Below, in pieces: positions 35,701 to 45,500 of a stretch of 64,000 nt of DNA. Positions within the stretch are counted from its first letter, which is position 1. The number at the start of each line of letters is the position of its first letter. The notes under the pieces were generated by a model. That model made no database searches. It saw only the letters and a program-made list of their open reading frames with translations, and was not told the DNA's origin. This stretch comes from Gemmatimonadota bacterium (lineage in GTDB: Bacteria; Gemmatimonadota; Gemmatimonadetes; Gemmatimonadales; Gemmatimonadaceae): NCBI GenBank assembly GCA_040388625.1, contig JAZKBK010000005.1:1-64000 (forward strand), read 5' to 3'. Position numbers and translations under genes: made by a program.

Positions 35701-36848
35701 TTCGTCTCCGCGGTATTGGCGCCAGCCTCTGCCAGGATGCGGCTACGTATTGATCCACTGATATCGCGCTCTCGTTGCGTTCCGTTGGCGAGTTCGAGAT
35801 AAATCTGGATGGGAGATACGCGACACACGCCTCCTACTACGCGCGTATCGAAATAGGCTATTGGATCACTGGTCTCGATCAACCGTACCGTTGCGAATCG
35901 GTCATTTTCGCGGACGGCACCAGCATCCACGATCGGTGCGAGCGACTCTACGTAGATCGGTGTGTCCTCAGCGCCCGGAAATGGAGCGTAACTCATGACT
36001 GTATCCACTGCATAGCGCACCCCCGCCTTTCGCGCGGCATCTGCGAGGATCGCGATCGGAGTCCGCGCTGCTGATTGCTCTGTCGGATTTCCGCGCAGAG
36101 TCTGCGACGTTCTTGGCGGCACGTATTCCTGTGCGAGGCGGTCGAGCAATTCTCCCGGTTGCTTCAGACTGATGCTGGTGCCCTGACTGCCACCGGATCG
36201 TGCGATGAGGAGTTCTTCCTCCAGCGATTTGAGAACTTTGGAAACTGTCGCTTGCGTCACTCCGGTATCACCACCGGTATCATTGCGTAGCGCTTCGACG
36301 ATCGCGCCCACTGATGGATATTCGGGGCGAAGCAACAGGGCGCGGCAGACCAGAGAACTCCTTCCTCTATAGATGTTCTTGATCGGCGCAGATGACGGAT
36401 ACTGATTCTCGGCGCCTGTCTTCACCACAAGCCACTCGCCAGGAATTGTCACAATCCCGTTTCCTGATAGATCGATTCCACTTATGCCCTCCTTTTCGAG
36501 CCGCTCCAGAGTAGCAGGAGATAGATACGGCGCGATGAGCAAGGGGAATCGCTGCCTGCCAGCTTTCCTGTCTCGTTCGATATAGCTGCGGAGCTGCGAC
36601 AGCGCTCCTTCCAGCTGCTTGGGGGTAGCGGCTGTTCTGCACTCCGCAATGAAGCGACGCGTGCGTCCCTGCCAGGCGAGCTCGATCTCCGCATCCGGAC
36701 GGAATTGGCCGGCGGAGCGTTCCCTGACAGCGGCGGTCGATGGAACAGGCGCTGGCGCCGGTTCCAGCTTAATGGAAAACGGCGGGAAGCCCCGGCGGAG
36801 GAGAGCGGCCGGAATATCCTTTTCGAGAACGGCGGCTAGCTTTGGCAT
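35697..36848 (-). CDS. AbiEi-like antitoxin/transcription regulator
   Basis: 383 residues. Order: an N-terminal segment with a nuclease-like alpha/beta pattern (DAEIELAWQGRTRRFIAECR) in which the usual ExK is E-C-R, then LEKEGISGIDLSGNGIVTIPG, the block typical of AbiEi-family antitoxins, then a winged helix (SVGAIVEALRN and VTQATVSKVLKSLEEELLIA), then a C-terminal domain of about 130 residues. In type IV AbiE systems this protein represses its own operon and counteracts the nucleotidyltransferase partner. The start codon lies inside a GGAATAATGCC repeat, see next feature. Confidence 0.65.
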   Translation of the reverse strand: MPKLAAVLEKDIPAALLRRGFPPFSIKLEPAPAPVPSTAAVRERSAGQFRPDAEIELAWQGRTRRFIAECRTAATPKQLEGALSQLRSYIERDRKAGRQRFPLLIAPYLSPATLERLEKEGISGIDLSGNGIVTIPGEWLVVKTGAENQYPSSAPIKNIYRGRSSLVCRALLLRPEYPSVGAIVEALRNDTGGDTGVTQATVSKVLKSLEEELLIARSGGSQGTSISLKQPGELLDRLAQEYVPPRTSQTLRGNPTEQSAARTPIAILADAARKAGVRYAVDTVMSYAPFPGAEDTPIYVESLAPIVDAGAVRENDRFATVRLIETSDPIAYFDTRVVGGVCRVSPIQIYLELANGTQRERDISGSIRSRILAEAGANTAETK

Positions 36849-36907
36849 TATTCCTATTTATAGCATTATTCCAGTACAGGAATATAACTAGAATTGGGAA
36901 TAATGCC
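36844..36907. promoter_or_regulatory. Operator array of GCATTATTCC repeats
   Basis: GGCATTATTCC at 36844-36854 (covering the AbiEi-like start codon), GCATTATTCC at 36863-36872, a partial inverted GGAATAT at 36879-36885 and the full inverse GGAATAATGCC at 36897-36907. Direct and inverted copies in 64 bp of AT-rich DNA fit an autoregulated antitoxin promoter. Confidence 0.7.
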
Positions 36908-36916
36908 AGGGGTGAA

Positions 36917-36944
36917 GACGGGACGGAGCAGGGGCGGACTCTGC
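36917..36944 (+). repeat. GC-rich motif related to the 12-kb minisatellite
   Basis: GGGACGGAGCAGGGGCGGACTC-like text shared in part with the tandem array at 12074. Single degenerate unit in the gap before the lipoprotein gene; significance uncertain. Confidence 0.4.
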
Positions 36945-37127
36945 CATCGATTGTCACTGGTGCTTCATACGTTGTTGGTCCAGTGCCGTGCTCCGGGGTC
37001 AACCGCGCCAATCCAGTCGGTTGATTCCTGCAAATGTTGAGAACGTGGTTGCGATCTCAACTGGAGGCTCATCTGCCTTTGAGGCTTGTAGTCTCATTGC
37101 GCGGCGTCACTCTATCCGGTAACGCGT

Positions 37128-37538
37128 ATGATCAGGCGATTGGTGGTCTTGGTAGTGGTGGCAAGTGTGTTCACTGCGTGCACGCGGACGAATGCCGCGC
37201 TCATCGATAATTCTGTCCATCTGGCAAGGACATGTCCTGACGGCGTCAAGATCTATACGTCGCCCAGCAAGGTGGGAACCACGTACACAGAGGTTGCCCT
37301 GCTCAACTCGGCTGGGAGCACCGGATTTACGACAGAAAGCGGCATGATGAAATCGATGAGGAAGAAGGCCGCCGAAGTGGGCGCCAATGGGATCATCATG
37401 GGTGGGATAGATGAGCCCGGCGCGGGGGCGAAGGTTGCGGGGGCGTTTCTGGGGACGGGGACGGAACGGACGGGGAAGTCGGTGGCGATCTTTGTTCCGG
37501 AGGATACAGGGAGGGTCAGGCGGGTTTGCGGGAATTGA
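37128..37538 (+). CDS. Small lipoprotein of unknown function
   Basis: 136 residues. Signal sequence MIRRLVVLVVVASVFTAC with lipobox FTAC, so membrane-anchored. The body has IYTSPSKVGTTYTEVALL and a helix MMKSMRKKAAEVGANGIIMGG, a pattern seen in small envelope proteins of the DUF4156/YbjQ-like kind where K.AA..GANa.i recurs. No catalytic residues are evident. It appears to be an ordinary envelope gene at the edge of the accessory region. The next 218 bp hold no gene. Confidence 0.65.
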   Translation: MIRRLVVLVVVASVFTACTRTNAALIDNSVHLARTCPDGVKIYTSPSKVGTTYTEVALLNSAGSTGFTTESGMMKSMRKKAAEVGANGIIMGGIDEPGAGAKVAGAFLGTGTERTGKSVAIFVPEDTGRVRRVCGN

Positions 37539-37756
37539 TTGGCGTCAGGATCGCCGAAATTGGGTCCGGTGTGACGAAATGAGCCACGCGAAGTAGCCCC
37601 CATCGGTGTCATTTTCGATATACCCTCGTCCTGTGAGCCCGTTAGGACCGCTTGGCAACACAATCAGGCGTACCAAGGGAGCTCGATGCCTGGCGGGCCC
37701 GGCCTTGCGGGAACATCGTGGACACTTAGGTTTACTTATAAGGCAACCGACAATTA

Positions 37757-38164
37757 GTGGATGACTGTGAACTGCTGGTCCCAAACCTTGGCACCGTCAG
37801 CGTCAAGTGGCTGCGGCACTCGGACAGGATTCTTCATGGAAGACAATTCTTCGATGAAAACCCCGCCTGCCGCGGCGCGTTGGTGGCCCAGGCAAAGCAA
37901 ATCGCACTGCTGGGACGGGTGGGCAAGGTCCCCGAGAACGGTCGGCAACTCAAGGGCAAATACGCTGACATCACTGAACTCAAGCCACGCGACTTTCGAT
38001 TCTTAGGCTTTCGCGACGGCCACACGTTCTTCATCACGAACGGAGCCCGCAAGGATCCTAAACGGCAGGATCGCGACTACGATTTCGCCGTCGAGATCCG
38101 CACGAAGTATTTCGAACGAAAGTTGCAGGCTGCAAGACTGGCATCTCCAAAAGACAAGTCTTGA
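37757..38164 (+). CDS. RelE/HigB-like toxin of a TAC module
   Basis: 135 residues, GTG start (no in-frame ATG fits). The core RQLKGKYADITELKPRDFRFLGF followed by FFITNGARKDPKRQ is the Gp49/HigB pattern of ribosome-dependent mRNA endonucleases, with basic residues in the last strand and DYDFAVEIRTKYFERK helix. It overlaps the antitoxin gene by four bases (TTGA). Toxin first, antitoxin second is the HigBA order. Together with the SecB-like third gene it forms a tripartite set. Confidence 0.82.
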   Translation: MDDCELLVPNLGTVSVKWLRHSDRILHGRQFFDENPACRGALVAQAKQIALLGRVGKVPENGRQLKGKYADITELKPRDFRFLGFRDGHTFFITNGARKDPKRQDRDYDFAVEIRTKYFERKLQAARLASPKDKS

Positions 38165-38742
38165 AGCTTTTTCCCAACTCCCCCACGGTACAACACGAAG
38201 AGATGAGCGCACCATTCTGCACTCCCAACATGTTCCCCATTCAGCTTCGATCTGTTAGCGGAGCTGCTGTCCCTAACGCCGATGTCGATCGCGTCAATTG
38301 GCTCAGAGAGATCCTCCCGAACGAAACCGAGCAGCGTGATTACGCTCGGGAGCGCGGTGCTATCGTGCTCACCGAAGCGATAGGCGACGCGATGGAAGCG
38401 GCAAATTTGAACAGAAGCGAGCTTGCCGAGCGACTCGGTCGACACAAGAGCTACGTAACTCGCGCGCTGAGTGCGCGTCAGAATATCACCATCAAGACCT
38501 TGAGCGACCTTCTCTGGGCATGCGGGATGGAGATCGACTCGTTGCAACTCGCGCCCGTCGGAGAAGCACTGCTCCCACGTGCGGAAGTTGATAGTTTCAT
38601 GGTTGAGACTCTCACGCGGTCGCCACAGACATCGCTCGCCTGGTCATTAGCAGAAACAACCGGGAATGATGCGCCCACATCAAATCCGAGCGCTTCTCCT
38701 GTGGCCACGGATTCGACGGATGATACTAAGCTAGCGGCATGA
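38161..38742 (+). CDS. HigA-like XRE-family antitoxin with C-terminal extension
   Basis: 193 residues from a TTG overlapping the toxin stop, or 179 from the ATG at 38203; the latter looks more natural but lacks a clear ribosome site. The HTH is at LTEAIGDAMEAANLNRSELAERLGRHKSYVTRAL, of XRE type. About 60 residues follow, polar and probably disordered (TTGNDAPTSNPSASPVATD). In chaperone-addicted antitoxins such a tail (ChAD) makes the antitoxin unstable unless a SecB-like chaperone binds. The stop codon overlaps the next start (ATGA). Confidence 0.85.
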   Translation: MKLFPNSPTVQHEEMSAPFCTPNMFPIQLRSVSGAAVPNADVDRVNWLREILPNETEQRDYARERGAIVLTEAIGDAMEAANLNRSELAERLGRHKSYVTRALSARQNITIKTLSDLLWACGMEIDSLQLAPVGEALLPRAEVDSFMVETLTRSPQTSLAWSLAETTGNDAPTSNPSASPVATDSTDDTKLAA

Positions 38743-39251
38743 CCGATCAACGCGCGCCTGGCTACTACCTCGTTCGCATCTTCTCTCCCGAACTTCTTCT
38801 AAGTTTCGAGGAGCCAGAGGAAGGCCTCCTTTCGGAAGAAAATGCCGCGGTTGGTTGGGACTGGTTTCCACACTCCACGACGATCTTCGACGTGATCCTG
38901 CGAGTCGACATCTCGCCAACCACAGAGAGAAAAGAACGCGTCAGGGCGACGGTAGTTGGTCGCTTTGAGCGAGTCGGTGAGCCGGAGCGACCCACTTTCA
39001 AGAGCTTCGTCATGCAGAACGCGTCGGCGATGCTCGCTCCATATCTGCGCGAGGCGGTGAGCGCGCTTACCACACGCGGCCTGTTCGGTCCGACGTTGCT
39101 TCCCCCGATGAATGTCATTGAGATGATGGGGCGAATGGACTTCGAAAAGTCGCGAGGTTACGCGCACGCGCGCGAAGATGCGGGACTCGCTGCAGCGTAT
39201 GGAATTGTTGAATTGCAGTCCACCCGATCATCGGAAAACGCGCAACTCTGA
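38739..39251 (+). CDS. SecB-like chaperone of a toxin-antitoxin-chaperone module
   Basis: 170 residues. The order of elements follows SecB: N-terminal strand with SPELLLSFEEPEEG, then TIFDVILRVDIS, a strand VRATVVGRFERVG, then the helix-turn NASAMLAPYLREAVSALTTRGLFG and the closing TLLPPMNVIEMM; E. coli SecB has FPYARECITSMVSRGTFP and LAPVNFDALF at the corresponding places. It overlaps the antitoxin by ATGA. A SecB-like gene right behind a HigBA pair matches the TAC systems first described in Mycobacterium tuberculosis, where the chaperone protects the antitoxin. Confidence 0.78.
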   Translation: MTDQRAPGYYLVRIFSPELLLSFEEPEEGLLSEENAAVGWDWFPHSTTIFDVILRVDISPTTERKERVRATVVGRFERVGEPERPTFKSFVMQNASAMLAPYLREAVSALTTRGLFGPTLLPPMNVIEMMGRMDFEKSRGYAHAREDAGLAAAYGIVELQSTRSSENAQL

Positions 39252-39924
39252 ATTCGAAACCGCTGTTCCGGCAGCCATCCATCAGCTACGACAAACTATC
39301 AGTACTACGACACACCAGACACAGAACGCGGATTGCCAGCGCTGCAATCGTAAGAGAGACGCGTTTCAAGAGACGAACTGAGCCCGACTGATCGGCGAAA
39401 TCTGGATTTCTCGCGGCGTGCTCTGACGATATCCTGTCTAGACGATTGAGTAATAGGATCAGCCAGCCGATGAATAGTTCTTCGGTCGGGCCACAAAGTA
39501 GAGGGATCCATCGCGCTGCTTGAATTCCATTGTCTCAGCTACCAAGGGTTGCGTCAGCTCGCGTTCCTCAACTCCAGTCGAGACCGCACCGGGTCATGTC
39601 GGTTTTGGTGGACTCGACGTCGGGTTCAGCGATGCCGACATCTGCTACGATGTTTCCGCTTCTGATTGTGTGTGCGGGGTTTCGTGGTTTTAGACCACGC
39701 GCGTTGTTGGAAAACTTGTTTGTGCCTGCCGGATCGCGTACACCGTGACTTCTGGTGTGCGCTTCAGGACTAGCCGGACCACGCCCGATGAGAAATTGCG
39801 ACTCTATACTAGCGGCAATTGCCATCTCTGGTACAGAACATCGACTACAGTGAACAAGTAGATTTCCTAACGCGCGATCTGACAAGGTACTATCCGACAG
39901 TGACTATAAAGAGACTCGTGGCTG
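39252..39924 (+). other. Gene-poor spacer
   Basis: 673 bp with no ORF that looks coding on either strand (only short frames of mixed composition). Small hairpins are present, for example CGTGGT/ACCACG near 39692-39708 and a GCGTACACC / GGTGTGCGC pair near 39735-39763. No tRNA, IS remnant or long repeat is recognised. It may be leftover from past insertions between the TAC module and the next two genes. Confidence 0.5.
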
Positions 39925-41229
39925 ATGCCAGATAATGAAACGAAGGCTGCAACTCTTGTGGCGCGATGCCATGAAATCCAAGTCAGCCTCGGGTTGAAGG
40001 AGGTTCCCGAGTTCGAAGCGATTCCGCTGCTTGGTATGGCGGTACGTCTGTCGCTACACATACAAGGGCTCCCAGCAATTGACTATCATCAGTTAAAACT
40101 CGTCGCGTACCACTTCCTTGCAATTCCAGCGATCGTGCTGGATCGCGTTATCCGCATGCTCGCCGATGTAGAATTTGTTCGCATCACACAGGAAGGCAAC
40201 ACGATCAAAAGGATCGTTCCGACAGTTCCCTACTACGGCGCGATCTATGAGAACCTTGGAGACTACGCTGTAGCGAACTATCCACTGAGCGAGCCCGAAG
40301 AATTGGCAATAGTATTGCTAGAAAAATTGTCACATGCACCAGATCGTCTCGAGAGTCTACGCGCTTCTACGGGCGCCGATCGGAAACTATTTCTGCGAAC
40401 TGTCCAGGTTGGAACGGAGGGTAGCTACTTGATACAACGGCGCGCGCGGGGTCGTAATATTCTGCTTAGCCCGACATATTTCGCAGAAAATGGATCTATC
40501 TTCGCAGACGCTACGGTAGAACAAGGAACAAAGTCCATTCAAGAACTCCTTTCCATCGTACGAGCATTCCAAGGCTACCCACTTGAGCTAATCACTAAGA
40601 ACAAACAAATCGGTGATGCTCAAATTACAGGGGACCAAATTCGATTGCTACAGAGATTGGCGCAGGACGGTGTCGTGAAACCGCCAAGCATAACAACGAG
40701 TCACGCAGGTATAAATCATTTCATATTCACTCCGCGACCGTCTGGCGCAGCACTCAGTCCGACCAAACGCGACATATATGAGCGCGCAATGGCGATTGTC
40801 TCGGCGGTACGGCAAGGGCAACTCCTGCCTCATCGGTACGCGATTCGTTCACCCGGTGCCGTACTATGGAAACTCAAGAGCGACTTGAGATTAGGCAAGG
40901 CAACTACCGAGGCAACTCAACAGTACAGCAACCTCGTTCATCTTCGAATCGCACGTCTAGTCCCGGTCGGGAACGGTTTTTCCGAGCTTCGCATCATAGA
41001 CCTGCCTGAAAACCGGGAGGCGTTAGACATTGCCTACTCTTTGGTTTCCTCGGGACAAGGTTCAGGGCTTGAGATCGATCAGGATGCTCGAGCTGCGTTG
41101 CAGCGTGATCAGGAGTACGTCGAGTCGTTGATTTCGGCCGGAAAGCTTCGCGAACGAGAACAGCTATCTCTTACCGATGACCACCAGCAGCAAATCGAAC
41201 TCCTTCTTCTCGGAGGACGCGATTCATGA
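39925..41229 (+). CDS. Unknown protein, first gene of a two-gene accessory module
   Basis: 434 residues, no signal peptide or membrane segment. The first ~110 residues look helical with a winged-helix-like end (PAIVLDRVIRMLADVEFVRITQEGNTIKRI followed by VPYYGAIYE). A second helix-rich part contains ITGDQIRLLQRLAQDGVV and the C-terminus is acidic/helical (REREQLSLTDDHQQQIELLLLGG). I recognise no family. Base composition is lower in GC than the flanking housekeeping genes, consistent with transfer. Overlaps the next gene by ATGA, so the two products are made together. Confidence 0.8.
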   Translation: MPDNETKAATLVARCHEIQVSLGLKEVPEFEAIPLLGMAVRLSLHIQGLPAIDYHQLKLVAYHFLAIPAIVLDRVIRMLADVEFVRITQEGNTIKRIVPTVPYYGAIYENLGDYAVANYPLSEPEELAIVLLEKLSHAPDRLESLRASTGADRKLFLRTVQVGTEGSYLIQRRARGRNILLSPTYFAENGSIFADATVEQGTKSIQELLSIVRAFQGYPLELITKNKQIGDAQITGDQIRLLQRLAQDGVVKPPSITTSHAGINHFIFTPRPSGAALSPTKRDIYERAMAIVSAVRQGQLLPHRYAIRSPGAVLWKLKSDLRLGKATTEATQQYSNLVHLRIARLVPVGNGFSELRIIDLPENREALDIAYSLVSSGQGSGLEIDQDARAALQRDQEYVESLISAGKLREREQLSLTDDHQQQIELLLLGGRDS

Positions 41230-42320
41230 TGCAAGACCGAGCAATTAAGGGGAAGGTGCTGCGCTTTGCAGTAGCGAAGCGGTGGTTTCCCCAAGTTGAG
41301 GTCGATGTGATACCTACCGTATCGACATCGGCCACGAGCGACAAACCAATAACCGACATTGATGTAATGGCTTTGGTGCCGGATCCTTTCGTTGGCTTTC
41401 GAAAAGTGCTCGTTGATTGCAAGACCAAAAAAAGTGAGTCGCCAATTGCGCGTACGCTTTGGTTAAGCGGCCTTATGGGTCGCGTTGGTGCTGTACAGGG
41501 AGTTTGTATCCTCAAAAGGGCAAGAGTAGAGCCCGACCATCGGTTCTACGCCGCGCAATATGGTGTATTACTTCTTACCGATGATGAATTCGATGAGTAT
41601 GCCCAGGCGATGGGTGCACCGCGGAGCACACCAACCGGTTTCGTTGGCGATATCGAATTTTGGGAAATGCTCTTTGAAATCGCAAGCCGATACAGGAACT
41701 TGGCCCCGGCGGTGGAGTTCATTCGCAGAGGGTATTGGCAGTCAACGGACAGCGCGGAGGCATGTCGACGTACGATTGTGCAGCTCACTAAGATCGCGGG
41801 TGAAGTGGATCCCTCAATACCCAGCCATCATGCACTCTTCGGGAGTGCGGTCGCGTTGTTTCTTCACGCGCTCACCGGAGTTGTCAATACGATTTTTGCC
41901 GGTTATCTCAGACCTGAAACGAAGGATCAACTCTCTGCTGCATTGCTGCTAATCTTCTTCGGTGGACGGGAAGCTTACTTGTACAAGAATACCATCGCGA
42001 AACTCTTTCACGAACAACAGAATCCCGGCCGGAAACCACCAGACTTAGCGCCGCCCAATTGGGACGGCTTCTTACAGCTCGTGCGGCACTGCTTGGATGC
42101 GCCGTCGGCAGTAGCTCACGGACCGCTCTTGGTGCTGGAGACAGGTTTCGCGCAATTGCGCCGCACGGATGCCGACAGTCACCACGACGAATTCGCGTCA
42201 ATGCTGTCGAAGACTGAACCGCATGCCGCAAAATTTGGTATCTTAGCTGGTGAGTATCTACAGCGTGCCGCCGGACTGCCTAAAGAGTTTTCGCACACGC
42301 TTACGTCTCACCTGATCTAG
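41226..42320 (+). CDS. Unknown protein with PD-(D/E)XK-like N-terminal segment
   Basis: 364 residues (the ATG at 41229 is an alternative). The N-terminus has E25 in a strand (PQVEVDVIPT), D44/D46 (ITDIDVMAL), and D64-C-K66 (KVLVDCKTKK) followed by a helix (ARTLWLSGLMGRVGA), the layout of a restriction-endonuclease-like active site (D-xn-(D/E)xK). The C-terminal ~200 residues are helical, with a Leu/Phe-rich stretch FGSAVALFLHALTGVVNTIFAGYL. I do not recognise the family. Paired with the preceding gene, next to a type III restriction operon: a candidate nuclease of a two-gene defence unit. Function is inference. Confidence 0.75.
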   Translation: MMQDRAIKGKVLRFAVAKRWFPQVEVDVIPTVSTSATSDKPITDIDVMALVPDPFVGFRKVLVDCKTKKSESPIARTLWLSGLMGRVGAVQGVCILKRARVEPDHRFYAAQYGVLLLTDDEFDEYAQAMGAPRSTPTGFVGDIEFWEMLFEIASRYRNLAPAVEFIRRGYWQSTDSAEACRRTIVQLTKIAGEVDPSIPSHHALFGSAVALFLHALTGVVNTIFAGYLRPETKDQLSAALLLIFFGGREAYLYKNTIAKLFHEQQNPGRKPPDLAPPNWDGFLQLVRHCLDAPSAVAHGPLLVLETGFAQLRRTDADSHHDEFASMLSKTEPHAAKFGILAGEYLQRAAGLPKEFSHTLTSHLI

Positions 42321-42324
42321 TATG

Positions 42325-42385
42325 GTGAAATACACGAACCAGTACTGTCAGTACGTACTGGCCTTCACTATTTCACTGTGGTTCG
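42325..42385. repeat. Interleaved inverted repeats (pseudoknot-like) between convergent operons
   Basis: Three perfect pairs occur in 61 bp: GTGAAATA (42325) with TATTTCAC (42369), CGAACCA (42335) with TGGTTCG (42379), and nested CCAGTAC (42339) with GTACTGG (42355). The first two cross each other, so an RNA could form a pseudoknot. It lies 5 bp after the plus-strand module and may act as its terminator or protect its 3' end. The remaining 160 bp to the Res gene show nothing else. Confidence 0.6.
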
Positions 42386-42545
42386 GTCTTCACTAGCGCG
42401 CATGGGCCCGGGTGTGATCGTCTTGGCATCTACCCAACGCACGCATGTGTAGCTTCCTGCAGGCTACCTATAGATCATCGTGCGGCAAACATTTCCCGGG
42501 AACTCACATAAATTCGACCCTGTTGCAGCGACGATACAATTGAAT

Positions 42546-45500
42546 TCATTGTACCTGGTTGAACCGTTCGCCATTCGTGGTGCTATTCAGAACGTCGGCC
42601 AACGACCGTGCAACAATGTACCGCGCAGGTGTCTCCTGCACTTCCAGTGCCTTGAAGTGCGCCTTCCCACACTCGATTTTCGCTCTTTCCTTTTCGCGTA
42701 GGTCGTCGGCAAAAAGCCCACTCTTCGTTTCCACCACGAAGTAAAGTCGTTGCTCGCCGTCCTCTTCCACGAGAATAGCCCAGTCGGGGTTGTATGTACC
42801 CAATGGCGTTGGGATCGTGAACCATCCCGGAAGCTTAGCATAGACCTTGATCGCTCGATTATTCTCAAGATCGGCTGCGAAGGTTGCTTCAGTGTCGGAG
42901 TCATAGACAACCTCCTCGTACACCGACCTTTCAGCCTGCATCAGGTTTTTGAGATAGCCGGTTAACTCTTCTTGCTCGAATAGTTCCTGAGCGTAGAAGT
43001 GGCCTTCGCCCAAGCGCTGATACTTGATACCATCCACCACTGCAAGGCGCTTGCACCGGTTAATCGCCTCCGCTGCTAACTCGATGAACTGCTGAGGGTT
43101 GCGCTTGAAGTCATTGAGTCGCTGGCTTCCGGAAAGGACGCGCTGGATTGTGCGTCTGGTAAGCTGCGTGCGATCCTGCAGATCCGTGAGCACATCCGGC
43201 AGCTCAATGTCGGTCTCGTCGAGAACGACGGTAGATGCACCCTGGCGCTCGGTCGCGTCTACGCCGGCCTTACCAATCGCGATGTCGGCCTTGCGCCATT
43301 GCAGTCGAGCTTTCGGAATAGCCGGAGCGTTTCGTAGCGCGTCGGTGCAACTCCGCACCAACTTCTCATTGTCGAACTGAACGCGGTACGTCGTCTTGTA
43401 CTTGATGCGCTCCCACAAAGCCTTGAACTCAGCGCCGTGTAGGACCGCTTGTCGGGTGCGTACCTGTCGGCGCTCGTCTGCATTCCTGATCTCCAGCCGC
43501 CCGGCGAGTTTCTTCAGTATCTGGGCGATCTCGTCGAGTTGGGGGGTGAAAGCCTCAGGCACCGCAAGGGTCCCGTCCTTAAGCACTTGCTTCAGTGAGT
43601 CCTGCACTTTGCCATTGTGGTCGATATGTCCCTGCGCCTTCAGTTGCTCCCACAGCACTTTCGACTGCTCAACTCCGAGCGACACTGTCGTTCCTGATGA
43701 ATCGGCGATCGGAATTGCGGCGAACTGGTGCGCCTCCACAATACCGAAACGGATGCCGGTGTCCCGCTCAATTTCATTCTGCAGGTTTTTGGCGAACTTC
43801 TCGTAGCTCTCTGCGGCAATCACGGTCAGCGTGTTTACGTCAAACCCATGCAAGCGTTGGCCGTCCTGGTTCACGCACAGGCGAAGGCCTCGACCGATGG
43901 TCTGGCGACGCTCACGTTCGGTTCCCATCTCACGCAACGCACAGATCTGGAAGATGTTGGGATTGTCCCAGCCTTCGCGCAACGCCGAATGTGAGAAGAT
44001 GAACTTGAGCGGCGTGTCGAAAGACAGCAACTTCTCCTTATCCTTCATGATCAGATTGTAGGCGCGCTCGGCGTTGTCGCGGTTTGCCTCGTTCCTAAGT
44101 TCGCCCTTGGCGTTCAGCTCCGTCTCGGCCCAGCCGCCTTTCTTGTCGATGGAGAAATAGCCATTGTGCACCTCCTCAGCGGCTCGGGTAAGATCCACTT
44201 CCTGGAATAGCGTGTTGTATTCCGGCAGTTTCGCCGCACGTCTGTACTCCTCCTCAAAGATGCGTGCATAGGCACCTTTCACCGCGTTGCCATCGGCATC
44301 GTACTGGCGGTATTTATCCACCGCATCTATAAAGAACAGCGACAGAACCTTGATGCCTTGTGGGCGCAGGCGCTTCTCCTTGTCGAGGTGCTCCCGTATC
44401 GTGCGGCGAATCATCTCGCGTTGCACTGACAGCGAGTCCACGTCACCGCACGCTTGGCCGAGCTTGAGGAACTGCTCGCCACCCGGCAGCCGTAGCTCCA
44501 TGAATTCATTCCCCTTCTCGACCCGGATATCGCCGATGCGACAGTCAGCGTAGATAGCCCGGCCAGTCGTCTGCTCCAGATTGTCGCCGTCCTGCACGGA
44601 GATCTCTTGTCTTTTCACACCCGTGGAAGTCTGCACATCCAGCTCAACACGCGCTGATATCGCACCGCGCTTGTTCTCAACCTTGATAAGGCGAACAAAG
44701 GGCTTATTGTGAGCGTCCTGCACGGTCGCTGAAGCAACCTCGATCTGCTTGACTAGCCGCCTCTCGTAGGCGTCCACTGCATCAAGGCGATAGACCATAT
44801 GATGCTTGTCCACGTGAGTGGCGGAGTATCGCAAGGTGCAGAGTGGGTTCATTGCATCGAGCGCCGTCTTGCCCGCACCGGAGAGACCGCCATCGACGCT
44901 TTGCGGCTCATCTATAATAAGGACAGGTCTTACGGCCCTGATGAGATCAATGGGTTTCTCTCCGCCAGTCTGCTCGTTGGCTCCCTTGCCGTAAATATTG
45001 TTGACGTCCTTCTTGTTGATGGCGCCTACAGTCACCACCATGATCTGGATCTGCGAGCTCGTGGCGAAGTTGCGAACCTGGCCGAGTTTCCCGGAATCAT
45101 AGATGAAGTAATCGAAAGGCGCGCCCGAGTAGAGTCCCTTGAAGTGCTCTTCTGCGATCTCGATGGAGTGGTAGACGCCTTCCTTGATCGCCACCGATGG
45201 CACCACGATCACGAACTTGGTAAAGCCGTAACGCTTGTTCAGCTCGAAGATCGTGCGCAGGTAGACGTACGTCTTCCCCGTACCGGTTTCCATCTCGACG
45301 GTGAAGTCGCCGGAATCCAGCGAGTCGGACGGCGGTAGACCATTCTTGAGTTGGATTGCGCCCAGGTTCTTGAGCAGTTCGTCGTCGAGGAGTGTCAGCC
45401 GGTTGCCGATGCCGAGATCGCTCTCGGTGAATGCCAGATTCGCTTGCCCCCCGACAGCATGCTGCGTGACCGTAAACTCGGTGCGGCATGTCTCCTGTCC

